Below, in pieces: positions 1-9,585 of a DNA stretch of 64,000 nucleotides. The position numbers and the translations under genes are program-made. The stretch is from NCBI GenBank assembly GCA_030248295.1, contig JASANH010001389.1, positions 1 to 64,000 on the forward strand. The letters are read 5' to 3'. The notes under the pieces were generated by a model. That model saw only the letters and a program-made list of their open reading frames with translations. It made no database searches and had not been told where the DNA came from. Each line of letters starts with the position of its first letter. Within the stretch, counting starts at the first letter, position 1. This DNA comes from Mesodorylaimus sp. YZB2_4. Taxonomy: Eukaryota; Nematoda; Enoplea; Dorylaimida; Dorylaimidae.

Positions 1-1159
1 TAAAAGTGGATTTTCGTCACGAAAAATCGAATCAGAATTAATACGATCGAAATTAATCGGCGATTACGTCCCAACGGCCAGTGCAATTCGAAAGATTTTG
101 GAGAAATATCGGCGTTTCAGCAGGTTCAGTGAAAAGATTGGCCGGTCAAGGAAGGCGGCGCAAAACGAACGAACGGGATGATCGGCAAATTACGAGAATT
201 GCCAAGACCAACCGAAAAAGTTCGCTGGGATCGGTGGCTTCGGAATTCGAAACATTATCGGGAAAATCGGTTAGTCGGCAAACGGTTCGTCGACGATTGA
301 AAGAAAACGGATACTCAGTTCATTCCTGCACCAAGAAGCCTTTGATCACGAAGAAAAATCGGCAAAATCGATTAAAATGGTGCAAAGAGAACGCCAATCG
401 TCAAATGGACTATTGGAACAATGTTCGGTGGTCAGACGAATCTCGATTCGAATTCGTGTCCGATCGGCCAGAGAGATGCATCAGAAGAAAGAACGAAGGC
501 TTTCGACCCGATTGTTTGCAATCGACAGTTAAACATGGCGGCGGCGGTATCATGGTCTGGGGATATTTCTCTGCCGCGGGACCCGGCGCGATCCATCGAT
601 GCGATCGAACTGTCAACTCGGACTATTACATCGAAATGTTGGAAGAACATTTTCCGCTATCGATTTTTTCAGGCCGGCGATCAGATTTTATCTTCCAGCA
701 AGATAATGCGCCGTGCCATACCGCAAAAAAAGTCAAAAAATGGTTCAGCGATCAAAATATCGATTGGATCGATGATTGGCCACCCCAATCGCCAGATTTA
801 AATCCGATCGAAAATTTATGGGATTGGGTCGATCGCCGTTTGAGAAAAAGTACTTACGCCAACGCCGACGAACTTTGGGAGGCGATTAAATCGATTTGGA
901 AATCGATACCAATCGATTTTTGTCAACAATTGGTATCCAGCGTTCCGCGTCGATTGAAAGCAGTCAGGGACAATAAGGGTGGACCGACGAAATATTGATC
1001 AATTCGTATTTGTTTTTTTTTCACTTTGTAGCCCGTTCAATTTTCTGTCGATTGATACTTGGCTTGTTTTTCTTCGGTTACATGTCATTGAGTTATGAAC
1101 GAAAGAAACAAAAAATCTTGTTTTGCGCACAGGTGGATCCATAATTTTGGCCACTAGTG
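1..1159 (+). mobile_element. Tc1-like DNA transposon, left end outside window
   Basis: The right terminus is visible. The bases before 1160 read on the minus strand as CACTAGTGGCCAAAATTATG, which is the usual inner end of a Tc1-family terminal inverted repeat, and they abut a TA at 1160-1161, the expected target dinucleotide. Between this end and position 998 lie about 160 bases of non-coding 3' sequence. The left inverted repeat and the 5' part of the transposase are outside the window. The element carries a damaged transposase and is probably immobile unless helped in trans. Confidence 0.85.
57..998 (+). pseudogene. Tc1-family transposase, frameshifted near its N-terminus
   Basis: The open frame encodes about 306 residues of a Tc1/mariner-type DDE transposase: part of the DNA-binding domain, then the catalytic domain. 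The triad is visible as D in SDES, D in QDNAPCH and E in PIENLW. I count 35 residues between the second D and the E, so this is DD35E rather than the usual DD34E of Tc1. No ATG opens this frame; it is only open from 57. The preceding helix-turn-helix (ELIRSKLIGDY, then SAIRKILEKYRR) is readable in the next frame at about 35-110, and the GSVKRLAGQGRRRK hinge follows in the other frame. A one-base indel near 100-125 therefore separates the two halves. The copy is decayed but otherwise free of internal stops to 998. Confidence 0.85.
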
Positions 1160-1161
1160 TA

Positions 1162-2016
1162 CATTTGCTTGCATTGAGAGCAACGGATAATAGGCGAGAC
1201 CGCTCGCTTTTTATAGTTTTATCTGGCACTAAAAGATTGAGACTGTGAGGTAGAAAAGATCACACTCTATTTCTCGTGGGACGTAACACATGCCGTACAA
1301 ACTTTTCTTGCGAATCGTTGCTAGAATCATTGAAAATATTTGCATTTGCGGCTGACCTTGCAGTATGTTGGAGTTGTGAGTACGATGATGGAGTGACCTT
1401 ACGAGGGGCCCCAAACACACCGGTGCTACTGCTGGTGTCAACTGTAATTTATTCGCAGTTTCTCGGTTGGTCAGTTGAAAATTCAGAATACGGGAAAAGA
1501 CTCACTGCCGACACTTGCTGCGGATTTCTGGCACTTCATGTGAGCCAATCGAGTCTCTTCTGTAGAGACCCCCTTCCAAGTGATGAGTTCGTTGGTGACA
1601 ATGACGACTCGTGGACGAAGAGCAGCACTACACAAAATATGGTTTACCCTGCCGCGAATCAAACACCATCGCGGGAGTGACAGACGCATATGCGATAGCT
1701 TTGCACAATTGGTCTGGCAGTGCGACATGCAAGTGCATGCCAGACTTTGTCAAGCATGGGCACAGCTCTCTGGTGGAGGAAGATCATACCCGCCAGCCAG
1801 ATGCGAGGAGGCAAAATTCGATGGGCGCTTTGAAGTTAAAGCCATATTTAAAACATACTGTACAATAATTGCAGTGACCCCTTTACACTGGCATATCGAG
1901 TAAGCAGCGCCAAGGCGGACAGTGTCATTGTCGAATGGGCAGTGGTCCCGATCGGTTTGATTCGAACAACAGGCGCGTCGACTTTAGCTCAAAAGTCTTT
2001 TGTTGATCAGGCGAAA
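1162..2016. other. intergenic, nothing recognised
   Basis: Short open frames occur on both strands but none shows family signatures, and several begin at non-ATG codons. The right part may hold the 5' untranslated region and promoter of the BTB gene. Confidence 0.5.
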
Positions 2017-3587
2017 ATGGACGACAAGGAACCAGGAGCAGTGTTGGCTGGCGGAATGCCGAAACACCACCGTCAAATGAGCGTGGTCGGAGGAACGAAC
2101 TCGGTGCCGTCTCGGCACTATTTTACTTTACCCACAATGACCGTGTGTATACACGTTTACTAAGTTAGCCGTGTCTGTGCTTTTGGATATACTCACCCCG
2201 ACCCCAGTCCAGGGTCAAGCGTCAACTTCGAAACAAACAAAACGATCGAGCGGCACGAAGCCGAGCGTGTGCGGTATGTGTTCTAGGGCTCAGCGCCATT
2301 GGATCGAGAGCCATGGCCTCCACGAAAAGACCACCTTCAGCGACATCATTCTGCACACGTCTGGCGGCGAGTACTTCTACTGCAACTCGCTCGTGCTCGC
2401 TGTCTGGTCGCCGTCGTTGTTGGAGCTGGCCAAGAGCATCAAAAGTCGATCAGGGCTGGAAGACTGGATCATCGATGTCGACGTCTTCTCCGGCGAGATC
2501 CTGCGCTCGGCGCTGCGTTTCATGTACGGAGGATCGATCACCGAGCTGCCTCCGAGTCATTTGGCCGAGATCGTCAACATCGCCGAAACGTATCAGGTAA
2601 GCGAGTCGTGTATCTGCTGCTGGGAGTTCGACTGCAGAGTGACCAACGTTGCTCTCTTTTTAGATCCCGGACTTGAAACGAGCCTGTTTCTTGGCGGCTG
2701 AGGTGGCCCCGTTGAAGACCGAGAGCGCAGTCGCCTTGTGGTTGTTCGCGGACGAGTTCAACCTGCAGGACGCGTCAGACCGAGTCATGCGTTTCATCTA
2801 CGCTAACTTGCAGAAGATGGTGAAAGAACGAGACTGGGCTCGCGTCTCGAATCGTCCGGACACCCTGTTGAAACTGTTCGAAGGGTCGGTAGAGTGGACG
2901 AAGGAAAATCCGGACTGGCGATCTTTGAAGCAGGACGACTCCGAGAAACTCAGCTCGTTCTCGCAGGGCGTGCGGGCCGTGTGGCGGAACAGCGATCGGC
3001 TGAGGAAGAGGCACGCCTACAGCGACAAGATGATCATGACCAAGGGAGGCACGCAATTCCACGTCCACTCTCAAATCGTCCACGCCATTTCGACAGCCTT
3101 CGCGGCTTTTCTGCAGGAGGAGTCCGAAGTCACCGACATGAATATGGCCTACATGGACGACATGGACGACGACGTGGTCGAGGAGTTCCTTCGATTCATC
3201 TATCGCCAGGACCCCAGCGACGACTTCTCCAAGGTGAGATGCCATGGATAATGCATGAGTCCGCCCTCATCGATGTCCTATTTGCAGCTGGCCCCGTTGG
3301 TGCACGTTTTGGCGTCCACCTACGAAGTGACCGACCTTATGCGTGTGTGCGAACGGGAGATGGCCGCCCACCAAGTCTCGAGCGTCGACGCCGCCCTGCA
3401 AATGTTGCTCGAAGCCGAAGAGCACCGAATGACCGCCGCCAAGTCTGTCTGCTTCAGGTACCTGTACAACAACTCCGAGGAGGCGCGCAGGAACGAGGAG
3501 TGGCGAAAAATGATCCACGAGGAGCCGCAGCTGCTCACTGAGATGATGATTGAGTCGAAGCGTTTCCGTCGCATGAAGAAAGAGTGA
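2017..3587 (+). CDS. protein with two BTB/POZ domains
   Basis: Firm exons are (start uncertain)-2596, 2664-3233 and 3288-3587. They are joined by 67- and 54-base GT-AG introns, all phase 0. The last two encode 190 and 99 residues. The first BTB fold begins at TTFSDIILHTSGGEYFYCNS and is followed by a BACK-like helical stretch. The second begins at KMIMTKGGTQFHVHSQ and runs across the second intron. Such proteins commonly act as substrate adaptors for Cullin-3 ubiquitin ligases or as dimeric scaffolds; the role here is inferred only. The frame at 2171 has no ATG before the one at 2276. I favour an additional first exon 2017-2142 (ATG at 2017, donor GTGTGT, acceptor before 2213), which keeps the frame, but the donor is weak. 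Without it the protein would start at 2276. An AATAAA at 3896-3901 may be its polyadenylation signal. There is no Kelch or MATH domain. Confidence 0.8.
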
Positions 3588-5550
3588 AGCTGTCTGAGTG
3601 ATCCTCGGTGCAGAGTGTTCTCGATGACTTGTTTTGTATCGTGCTCCGACAGTGATGGCCTACTTCCATGAAATTACAGTACATGCTTTGCTTGCAGACC
3701 TTGCAGATTGAATGAGAGCAGAAGCGAAAGCACCTTAGTGATCGTACATAGTGTCTGTACTTCATTTGGTTAGCCGGCGGCACCCAACGACTGACAGAGA
3801 AGGTTTCCCCTTCTCGTCCTGACGCCATCCGGCATCTGGCTGAGAATAGGCATTACAGTAGGCCTTAGGGCCAACATTGCTTCCTTTCCCATTCCAATAA
3901 AACGGCGGCCCATGCCCGCCAGTGTCAACGATTCGGAGGCGAGGAAGCGCTCGAGAGCGCTCTCGAACATTCCCAGTTGAACCAGAATACGACTTGATGC
4001 AGATACTAGTAGAGCCTTTTAGAGACGACCCACGATCAAAGGATCCCCAGATCTTCACCGCGCACTTACGGAGGTGGGTTCGACACCCGGCTTGGGTACA
4101 AAATAATTCTTATATTTTTGGAATGCAATTGTTACGACAGGTTGAGGTCCCCTCACTCTGCGCGCTAACAGTGATTGCATGGGCGTTTAGGGTCTGGGAA
4201 AGGACACGCCTGAATAATACAGGCTGCTTGCCCCCTTCTCTGGAATTTATTCCAACACAAACACTTCGTCGTCTTCGATCCTGATGCAATATGTTGTAAG
4301 CGGCAATAGGCACCAAAAGAGTGCAGCAAGTGCGAAGAGCAAGCGGAACTGCAGTCGACTTGCGAGACAGCGCCTGAAATCAGAGAATCTTCCTGTTCTC
4401 AAGGACGAGCATTCTGCCATAACGGGCTCGACTGCCTGTGCTGACAGAGGTATCACGGCCCCACTATCACTATTATAATAACGTTTTTCAGCACCCTGCC
4501 AGAGCTGCTAGGCCATATAATAGTGATAGTGGGGCCGTGATAGGATATGTATTATAGGCCACAAGTAGCACACGTTCTTTACATTGCACAACACAAAAGG
4601 ATCCCCAGTCTCCCGCAGGAGCTTACGAGTGGCCGAATCGAACAAGGCGAGCGAGTGCCAGTCCAGCAAGCGTAAACTGTGCAAGTTCGGATCGTGGTGA
4701 GTTTTTGACTTTTTAGCTGTGACTTAGCAGTGCTCAAGATACTGTCAGAAACGAATTGGTGGTAGGGTCAAGCAAATACTCGAGTTTTTAATTTTGTAGA
4801 CTTGGCGCCGTTCAGTTTTCTCATAGCAGTTAGGGGCACTTGGGCTAGCGCCCCCACTGCTGATCAGTCCTCAGTCTCAGCAGGGCAGGGCCTTTGCTGA
4901 GGTATATGCCGCATTGGCTCGCGGCACGGCGGCCACCTTCTTGCTGGACTACAAATTGGAATCGAGATGCTCACACACCCTATGCTGTACTATCAGGGAC
5001 TTATGGAGGCCCTAATTCTCATCAGTGACATAGCTGATTCATAAACATTCTATCCTCCATAGCAATCTAAGCGCCCTTTTCGCACCTGATCCACAACTTA
5101 CAGTACTGTACATACACCATCAGCGTCGATTTCGTTTGGCTGTGCAGCACATGAGACCCGTTGGGTAGGAGCGCCTAGTGTCTCTCTTAAAGAAACCTGC
5201 TTGCCCTCATCCATGCTTATCCTGGTTGCCTCTACGCAGCCTGTTCACACCACCTCGTTATGAGGCGGCCGTCAATATTTAAACGGAGATCACTTCATGA
5301 CACTGGGCTCATTTTGTCTGCTAGCGAGTAGCAGTTCTCCACAAACTTGTGTCAAGCAGGAAACGACTAGTCATGAGCCCTGTTCCCTACGATATCATCG
5401 TCCACCAACATGGCTGCTTCAGAATATATCAGTCCGATGTGGCAAGGCCGAATCTACTTGTCAGGTAAGAAATATACACAAAAACTGAGGCTTGGGAGGG
5501 ATTCGAACCACTGGCCTTTTTCGCTGATCACCTGTCCCGCTGCATCTTTT
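3588..5550. other. intergenic apart from a perfect inverted repeat
   Basis: No supported gene on either strand. The only clear structure is the inverted repeat at 4451-4542, listed separately. The first 310 bases may be 3' untranslated sequence of the BTB gene. Confidence 0.5.
4451..4542. repeat. perfect 27-bp inverted repeat with 38-base loop
   Basis: Arm 1 (4451-4477) and arm 2 (4516-4542) are exact reverse complements over 27 bases and enclose a 38-base spacer. Arm 1 begins TATCACGGCCCCACTATCAC. Pairing stops abruptly on both sides. The sequence would form a long hairpin as single-stranded DNA or RNA. No gene overlaps it. It could be a miniature foldback element, a replication- or repair-generated palindrome, or a hairpin RNA precursor. 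Nothing in the sequence decides among these. Confidence 0.9.
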
Positions 5551-5560
5551 ATCAGGCAGT

Positions 5561-6124
5561 CGTGTCCGAATCGTGAACTCGATTACCCGCCGTCTGACCA
5601 CTGTCACTGTGTCGCCGACGTTCTCCCATTGCTTCCTCGATGTATGTTGGACCACGGATCGTGTGTTTGTGCTACTCAACGATGATTCCGTCTTGCAATT
5701 ACAAGAATCTGTTCAAGGCTCGTTCAGGCTGATTCACCAATGGACACGTGTTGACCAAGGGGCTACATATCGAGTCTCGGCACCCGATTTTTCGTTGTTA
5801 ACATTACATGACTCTGACCTCGACGCGTCTGATCAATTTTCTCATTTCGGGCTAGTGATCACGAACGAAGCTCTTCGCAAGACGAGCACAGATCTACAAT
5901 CCGTCCGTATCAGCTGTTCGCAGGGGCACTTGTACATTTGCCACGGGTCCCCCCTGGCGAACAGGTTGACCCGAATCGACCTGGCCACTAACACTGTCAT
6001 GGACATTGTGGATTTCCTGCCACCAGGTGTTGCCGTATGCCGTATGCACTGCCGGTATGGTCACTTGGCCATTCTGGATTCCATGGGTGGCCATTCCAAC
6101 TGCTTGTTACCCCTAGAATGTTGA
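5561..6124 (+). CDS. unidentified open frame, probably a gene fragment
   Basis: About 188 codons are open with no in-frame ATG near the left end. A plausible splice acceptor (TTTTATCAG ending near 5555) precedes it. The composition looks coding, with short hydrophobic strands separated by turns, for example DRVFVLLNDDSVLQLQ and GHLYICHGSPLANRLTRIDL, as in beta-propeller proteins. I do not recognise the family. Its 3' end overlaps, antisense, the tail of the MULE-like transposase ORF, so the host sequence may have been interrupted by that insertion. It may be an exon of a larger gene, a fragment, or chance. Confidence 0.3.
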   Translation, partial: RVRIVNSITRRLTTVTVSPTFSHCFLDVCWTTDRVFVLLNDDSVLQLQESVQGSFRLIHQWTRVDQGATYRVSAPDFSLLTLHDSDLDASDQFSHFGLVITNEALRKTSTDLQSVRISCSQGHLYICHGSPLANRLTRIDLATNTVMDIVDFLPPGVAVCRMHCRYGHLAILDSMGGHSNCLLPLEC

Positions 6125-6144
6125 TAACTTGAAATACGCTTACT

Positions 6145-6903
6145 TTCACCATTCTTAAACCTAAGCATCGTATAGAGTTGACAGAACTGTTTCGGTACCA
6201 TCTCGAAGGTGCCATCAGTTATGACATATTCGCTGTCGTGCATAACCTGCAGATCATCGGCTGCCATGTACACCATCATATTTCGATCTTGAAAGAGAAG
6301 AAACTTCTCATGGTTCACATCAGCATTTGGATCGCGATTGAAGCATTCGGCTCCACGGAGTGTAAGTGCATATTGAATCAGTAAATCGTTTTCATCCGGA
6401 ATAGGCAACACTGCATGATTGATATGCCTGTATAGAGATCGACGAATCTTCTTGTACGGAGGCGCCAAAAGTTCAACTTCTCGCTGCTCTGCTTCGTCTG
6501 GGAAGTTTCTCGGAATGCTATTCACCGCTTCTCTATACGACGTCATGGGCCTCTTGGCCTCTGTTCGGCACTTGTTTCTTGCTTCCTGGAATATCTTTCG
6601 CGTTTCCAAATCCGCATTTCGCATCAACTTGCAATTAGGTGAATGGCCACCGTTGGGATCAGTTACAATTCGTCCATCTCTGACTGTGACACGAGCCACT
6701 CCACCAACACTCCCAGCATTACCCATCATACAGCCACGACAAGCAAAATATGAGGTTTCAGCGCCATTCGATGACCGTTTTGCTGATTTCTTTTCAAATG
6801 TAAAATAAAATCCAGGGCGCTGCGCACATTCGAAGATTAATAGCTGGGCCTTCAAGTGTTTCGTAAAAGAGAAGACTGCTTCGCCAAAATCTGCAGCAGG
6901 CAT
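6145..6903 (-). pseudogene. FLYWCH/MULE-type transposase, N-terminal part only
   Basis: Reading from an ATG at 6901-6903, about 253 residues match the layout of FLYWCH zinc-finger proteins joined to a MULE transposase domain. A Cys/His-rich module (FACRGC, then HSPNCKLM) comes first. Then come a basic linker and the start of the RNase-H-like fold, with the first catalytic Asp in YVITDGTFEMVPKQF. Similarity ends near 6145 at a sequence that looks like a splice donor (GAA A|GTAAGC). No continuation with the remaining catalytic residues is visible downstream on the minus strand, so the catalytic core is incomplete. Most likely a truncated element copy; a spliced downstream exon that I failed to see is the alternative. 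Confidence 0.65.
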
Positions 6904-7096
6904 TCTGATGCATTCACCAAAGTAACACTGCCTACATGCGCATACTCTCTTTTTTATTGATTACCAGCACTATGCCTAGATACAAATAAAAACTGGTTTG
7001 GTCTATTAGTTACATAGCTTGTATTGGCGTATTAGCAGGCAGCAGTGTCCTCAAGACATATTGCCTTTTGCACCTTGTACATCAGGTGCAAAATTA

Positions 7097-7190
7097 TGGT
7101 GGGGGAAACGACACGGTGGGGGAATCGTCTCATCGTCAGTGGGGGGGGGGGGGGGGGGGAATCGACCAAGTGGGGAAACGTCTCACAATC
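7097..7190 (+). repeat. G-rich repeat with a G19 tract
   Basis: Four degenerate iterations of GTGGGG(n)AA(A/T)CG follow each other, and the third carries an uninterrupted run of 19 G (7141-7159). With the flanking G5, G5 and G4 runs the plus strand could form G-quadruplexes. The run length may be affected by sequencing error. Confidence 0.8.
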
Positions 7191-7284
7191 GTTGCCGAGG
7201 CAGTGTACCCGGTCCCAATTCAGACTGGTTTGTTCCCCGAGGAGGCCCCGCCAGCGGCGCCCGTCGATGCGACACCAGAGGCAC
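7191..7284 (+). repeat. diverged copy of exon 3 start of the 10.8-kb gene
   Basis: These 94 bases align without gaps, with only about four mismatches, to 11186-11279 inside exon 3 of the lysine-rich gene at 10774-11991. The similarity starts three bases inside the exon and ends within it, so the copy contains no intron. It directly follows the G-rich repeat. It is a fragment: the frame soon stops (ACTGTGAA), and no neighbouring exon is present. Confidence 0.85.
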
Positions 7285-7956
7285 TGTGAACTGGCCGCCC
7301 TGCCACGCGATAGAGGGGCGACCCAGGACGCGATACGAGAGCAACTGTTTACTAAGGCGGCTCCTCCCGACTGATTATGAGATGGCCATCAAAGGCACAC
7401 ACACAAACAGGCACAAGACAGCAGGTTAGTATCAATGAAAATCGAGAACCAGTCCAGGTTAGTCAATACCTCTACATTGCCCCTTCCCCAGATGAGCACA
7501 CACCTGGGTGCTCCAAACCACGGCAGCGAAAAGAAAAAGAAAAAAATCACGCAAAAGTATCACCAAATCACGAAAAAAAATCGCACCGCAATGCATGGGA
7601 CTGACCGGAGACTGACGATCACGTAAGGACTGACCGCTACCGAATCGAGAGAGTCGCTCATCAGGCGTGACATCCAGAGACCAGTCGGCGACAAGATACC
7701 ATACCAGACTGTCGTCGCCCCCGAACTGAGACCAGAACCGCTGACAGATGCTGAGGGCTTATACTGAGCATGGCGCCTTCCAGGCGTCACCAACGACACA
7801 GCGGCCAAGATTCGCACTACAGAGAAACAAAAGTTGCCTGCAAAGGAAAAATAATGCGTTAGTAAATCAAGAAAAAATCAAAACACAAAAAAACGTGATG
7901 CTAGCCGCCAAATGAACTAAGGTTTACTCCAAAGCCTCCGATACTGCATTGCGCGC
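7285..7956. other. no gene seen; likely 3' region of the integrase element
   Basis: Nothing recognisable on either strand. The A-rich stretch at 7530-7590 and the region up to 7956 lie downstream of the minus-strand integrase and may be its 3' untranslated or terminal sequence. I found no obvious direct repeat matching the other side of the element. Confidence 0.4.
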
Positions 7957-9558
7957 TTAAGACTCTGCGGACTGTTCCAACTCAGCCATCGCCACTAGAA
8001 TATTAGGTTTCCTCGACGAGTGTTTCTCCCTGTTGGCGAAATATTCCTCGACGTCATTCTGATAAACATACGCCTGTCGATTCCGATCATTGAAAAAATA
8101 TACCAAAACCCATGGTCCTCTTGTACGCGGTTTCGTGCCCACAGATTCCGATTCTGGCAAAACACGAGCAGGCCACCATGGCACATGTCTCATCTTCGCC
8201 CAAACTAACGAACCAGGAGGAAAGGCTGTCAACCCACCAGGTGTATAGATGCCTCCTTCCTCTACTACAACATCTACCCATTCGTCTTGATCGCTATCGC
8301 CAATCTCATGATCCATGATCGCATCCTGTCTTGATGTTGACGCAGAACCGCTGGGTGTGTGTTCTCGACCAGACACGTCTCCACGAAACAACTGCAAATG
8401 ATTTACATGGACCAACTTATCCGATTCAGGGTGAAGGAGAGGACGAATGCACGAGGTTACAGGCGAAGGCATTGCAAGAATCCTATAAGGCCCCAAGAAT
8501 CGATCCAGCAACTTTGTCGACAAGCCTCTGGGCGCTGCGTTTCTCTTGACCATCACCAATGATCCGGCCTTAAATGGTATTCGATGAACTGATTTGTTAT
8601 ACTGCTGGGCTTGAGCTTGTTGCGACTTTGCGATTTCTTCCGTTACAATCCTGTATGCATCCGTCAACTGCTGCTTCAACTGCGTCATGTAATCTATATG
8701 CAAATACTGTTGACTTCCGTCCAATCCAAAGACACGGTCAATAGGAAACGCCAAATCACGACCATACACGAGTTGAGCTGGCGAATACCCGGTCGACGAA
8801 TGTACGCTGGTGCGAAATGCGAACAAAGCAAAAGGAATGAAGACATCCCAGTCTTCTTGATGAGCACTCGTGTAGACGGCGATGCAGTCGATCAACACTT
8901 TGTCATATCGTTCCACTTGTCCGTCACATTGTGGATGATAGGCCGTAGTGGACAACTTGCGAATATTCAAAAATCGACATATGTTCTTCATGAGATCTGA
9001 CGTAAACTGTGAACCCAGGTCGGTCAAGATTGAACGCGGGCATCCGAACCGGCAAACCATGTGTTCAACAAAGATACGAGCTACCGTCCCGGCACGCATA
9101 TCTGCCATTGCAAAAGCCTCCGGCCATTTTGTGAACGCATCGATAAGGACAAGAATGTATGTATTTCCCAATCGTGATGTCTTCAGAGGACCGACTATGT
9201 CCATGCTGACACGTTCGAACGGAGCACCAACGGGTATGGAGACCAAAGGAGCTTTACCCCAGCAGTGAGGCTGCTTTCTACGAGCACAGATCAGACACGA
9301 CTTGCAGTATTGGTGTACATCTTTACGCATTGAAGGCCAATACACTCTGTCTTCCAGACCTGAGCAAGCACGATCTTCTCCCATGTGTCCAGCCAATGGA
9401 TCGTTGTGAAATGCTGCCAACACTTCCTGTTGCAAGCTAGCAGGCAGAGCAATGGCCGAACCTTCAATCACGCGACCACGTCGACGAAGTGCGAAACGAA
9501 ACCGCAAGACTGAACCAGGTCCATCTTGCAGAAAATACGATTCAGCCAACTTTTCCAT
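7957..9558 (-). CDS. Ty3-type integrase with C-terminal PWWP domain
   Basis: A single uninterrupted 533-residue frame from an ATG. Order: an HHCC zinc-binding domain (HNDPLAGHMG to YCKSCLICARRK, about 50-95); the integrase core with D in SMDIVGP, D in LTDLGSQF and E in GQVERYD, 35 residues between the last two, so the DD35E triad is intact; a GPY/F-like module (LDRFLGPYRILAM, then VHVNHLQLFR); an acidic linker; and from about residue 446 a PWWP domain (GSLVWAKMRHVPWWPARV, with the YFFN strand and helix after it). PWWP domains read methylated H3K36 and bind DNA. Here one is in the place chromodomains occupy in chromoviral integrases, so it probably guides insertion or chromatin binding. No reverse transcriptase or RNase H frame lies upstream. 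It may be a domesticated integrase, a Ginger-like DNA transposon, or a truncated retroelement. Confidence 0.9.
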   Translation of the reverse strand: MEKLAESYFLQDGPGSVLRFRFALRRRGRVIEGSAIALPASLQQEVLAAFHNDPLAGHMGEDRACSGLEDRVYWPSMRKDVHQYCKSCLICARRKQPHCWGKAPLVSIPVGAPFERVSMDIVGPLKTSRLGNTYILVLIDAFTKWPEAFAMADMRAGTVARIFVEHMVCRFGCPRSILTDLGSQFTSDLMKNICRFLNIRKLSTTAYHPQCDGQVERYDKVLIDCIAVYTSAHQEDWDVFIPFALFAFRTSVHSSTGYSPAQLVYGRDLAFPIDRVFGLDGSQQYLHIDYMTQLKQQLTDAYRIVTEEIAKSQQAQAQQYNKSVHRIPFKAGSLVMVKRNAAPRGLSTKLLDRFLGPYRILAMPSPVTSCIRPLLHPESDKLVHVNHLQLFRGDVSGREHTPSGSASTSRQDAIMDHEIGDSDQDEWVDVVVEEGGIYTPGGLTAFPPGSLVWAKMRHVPWWPARVLPESESVGTKPRTRGPWVLVYFFNDRNRQAYVYQNDVEEYFANREKHSSRKPNILVAMAELEQSAES

Positions 9559-9585
9559 ATCAATATCTCTCTCCTTGTCTTCTCC

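Noticed and set aside
2775..3541. Long open frames on both strands over the BTB gene
   Set aside because: Shadows of GC-rich coding exons; they lack family motifs and conflict with the well-phased BTB model.
5488..5620. B-box-like GGTTCGAATCC on the minus strand
   Set aside because: T-stem does not pair and no tRNA cloverleaf forms; at most a SINE scrap.
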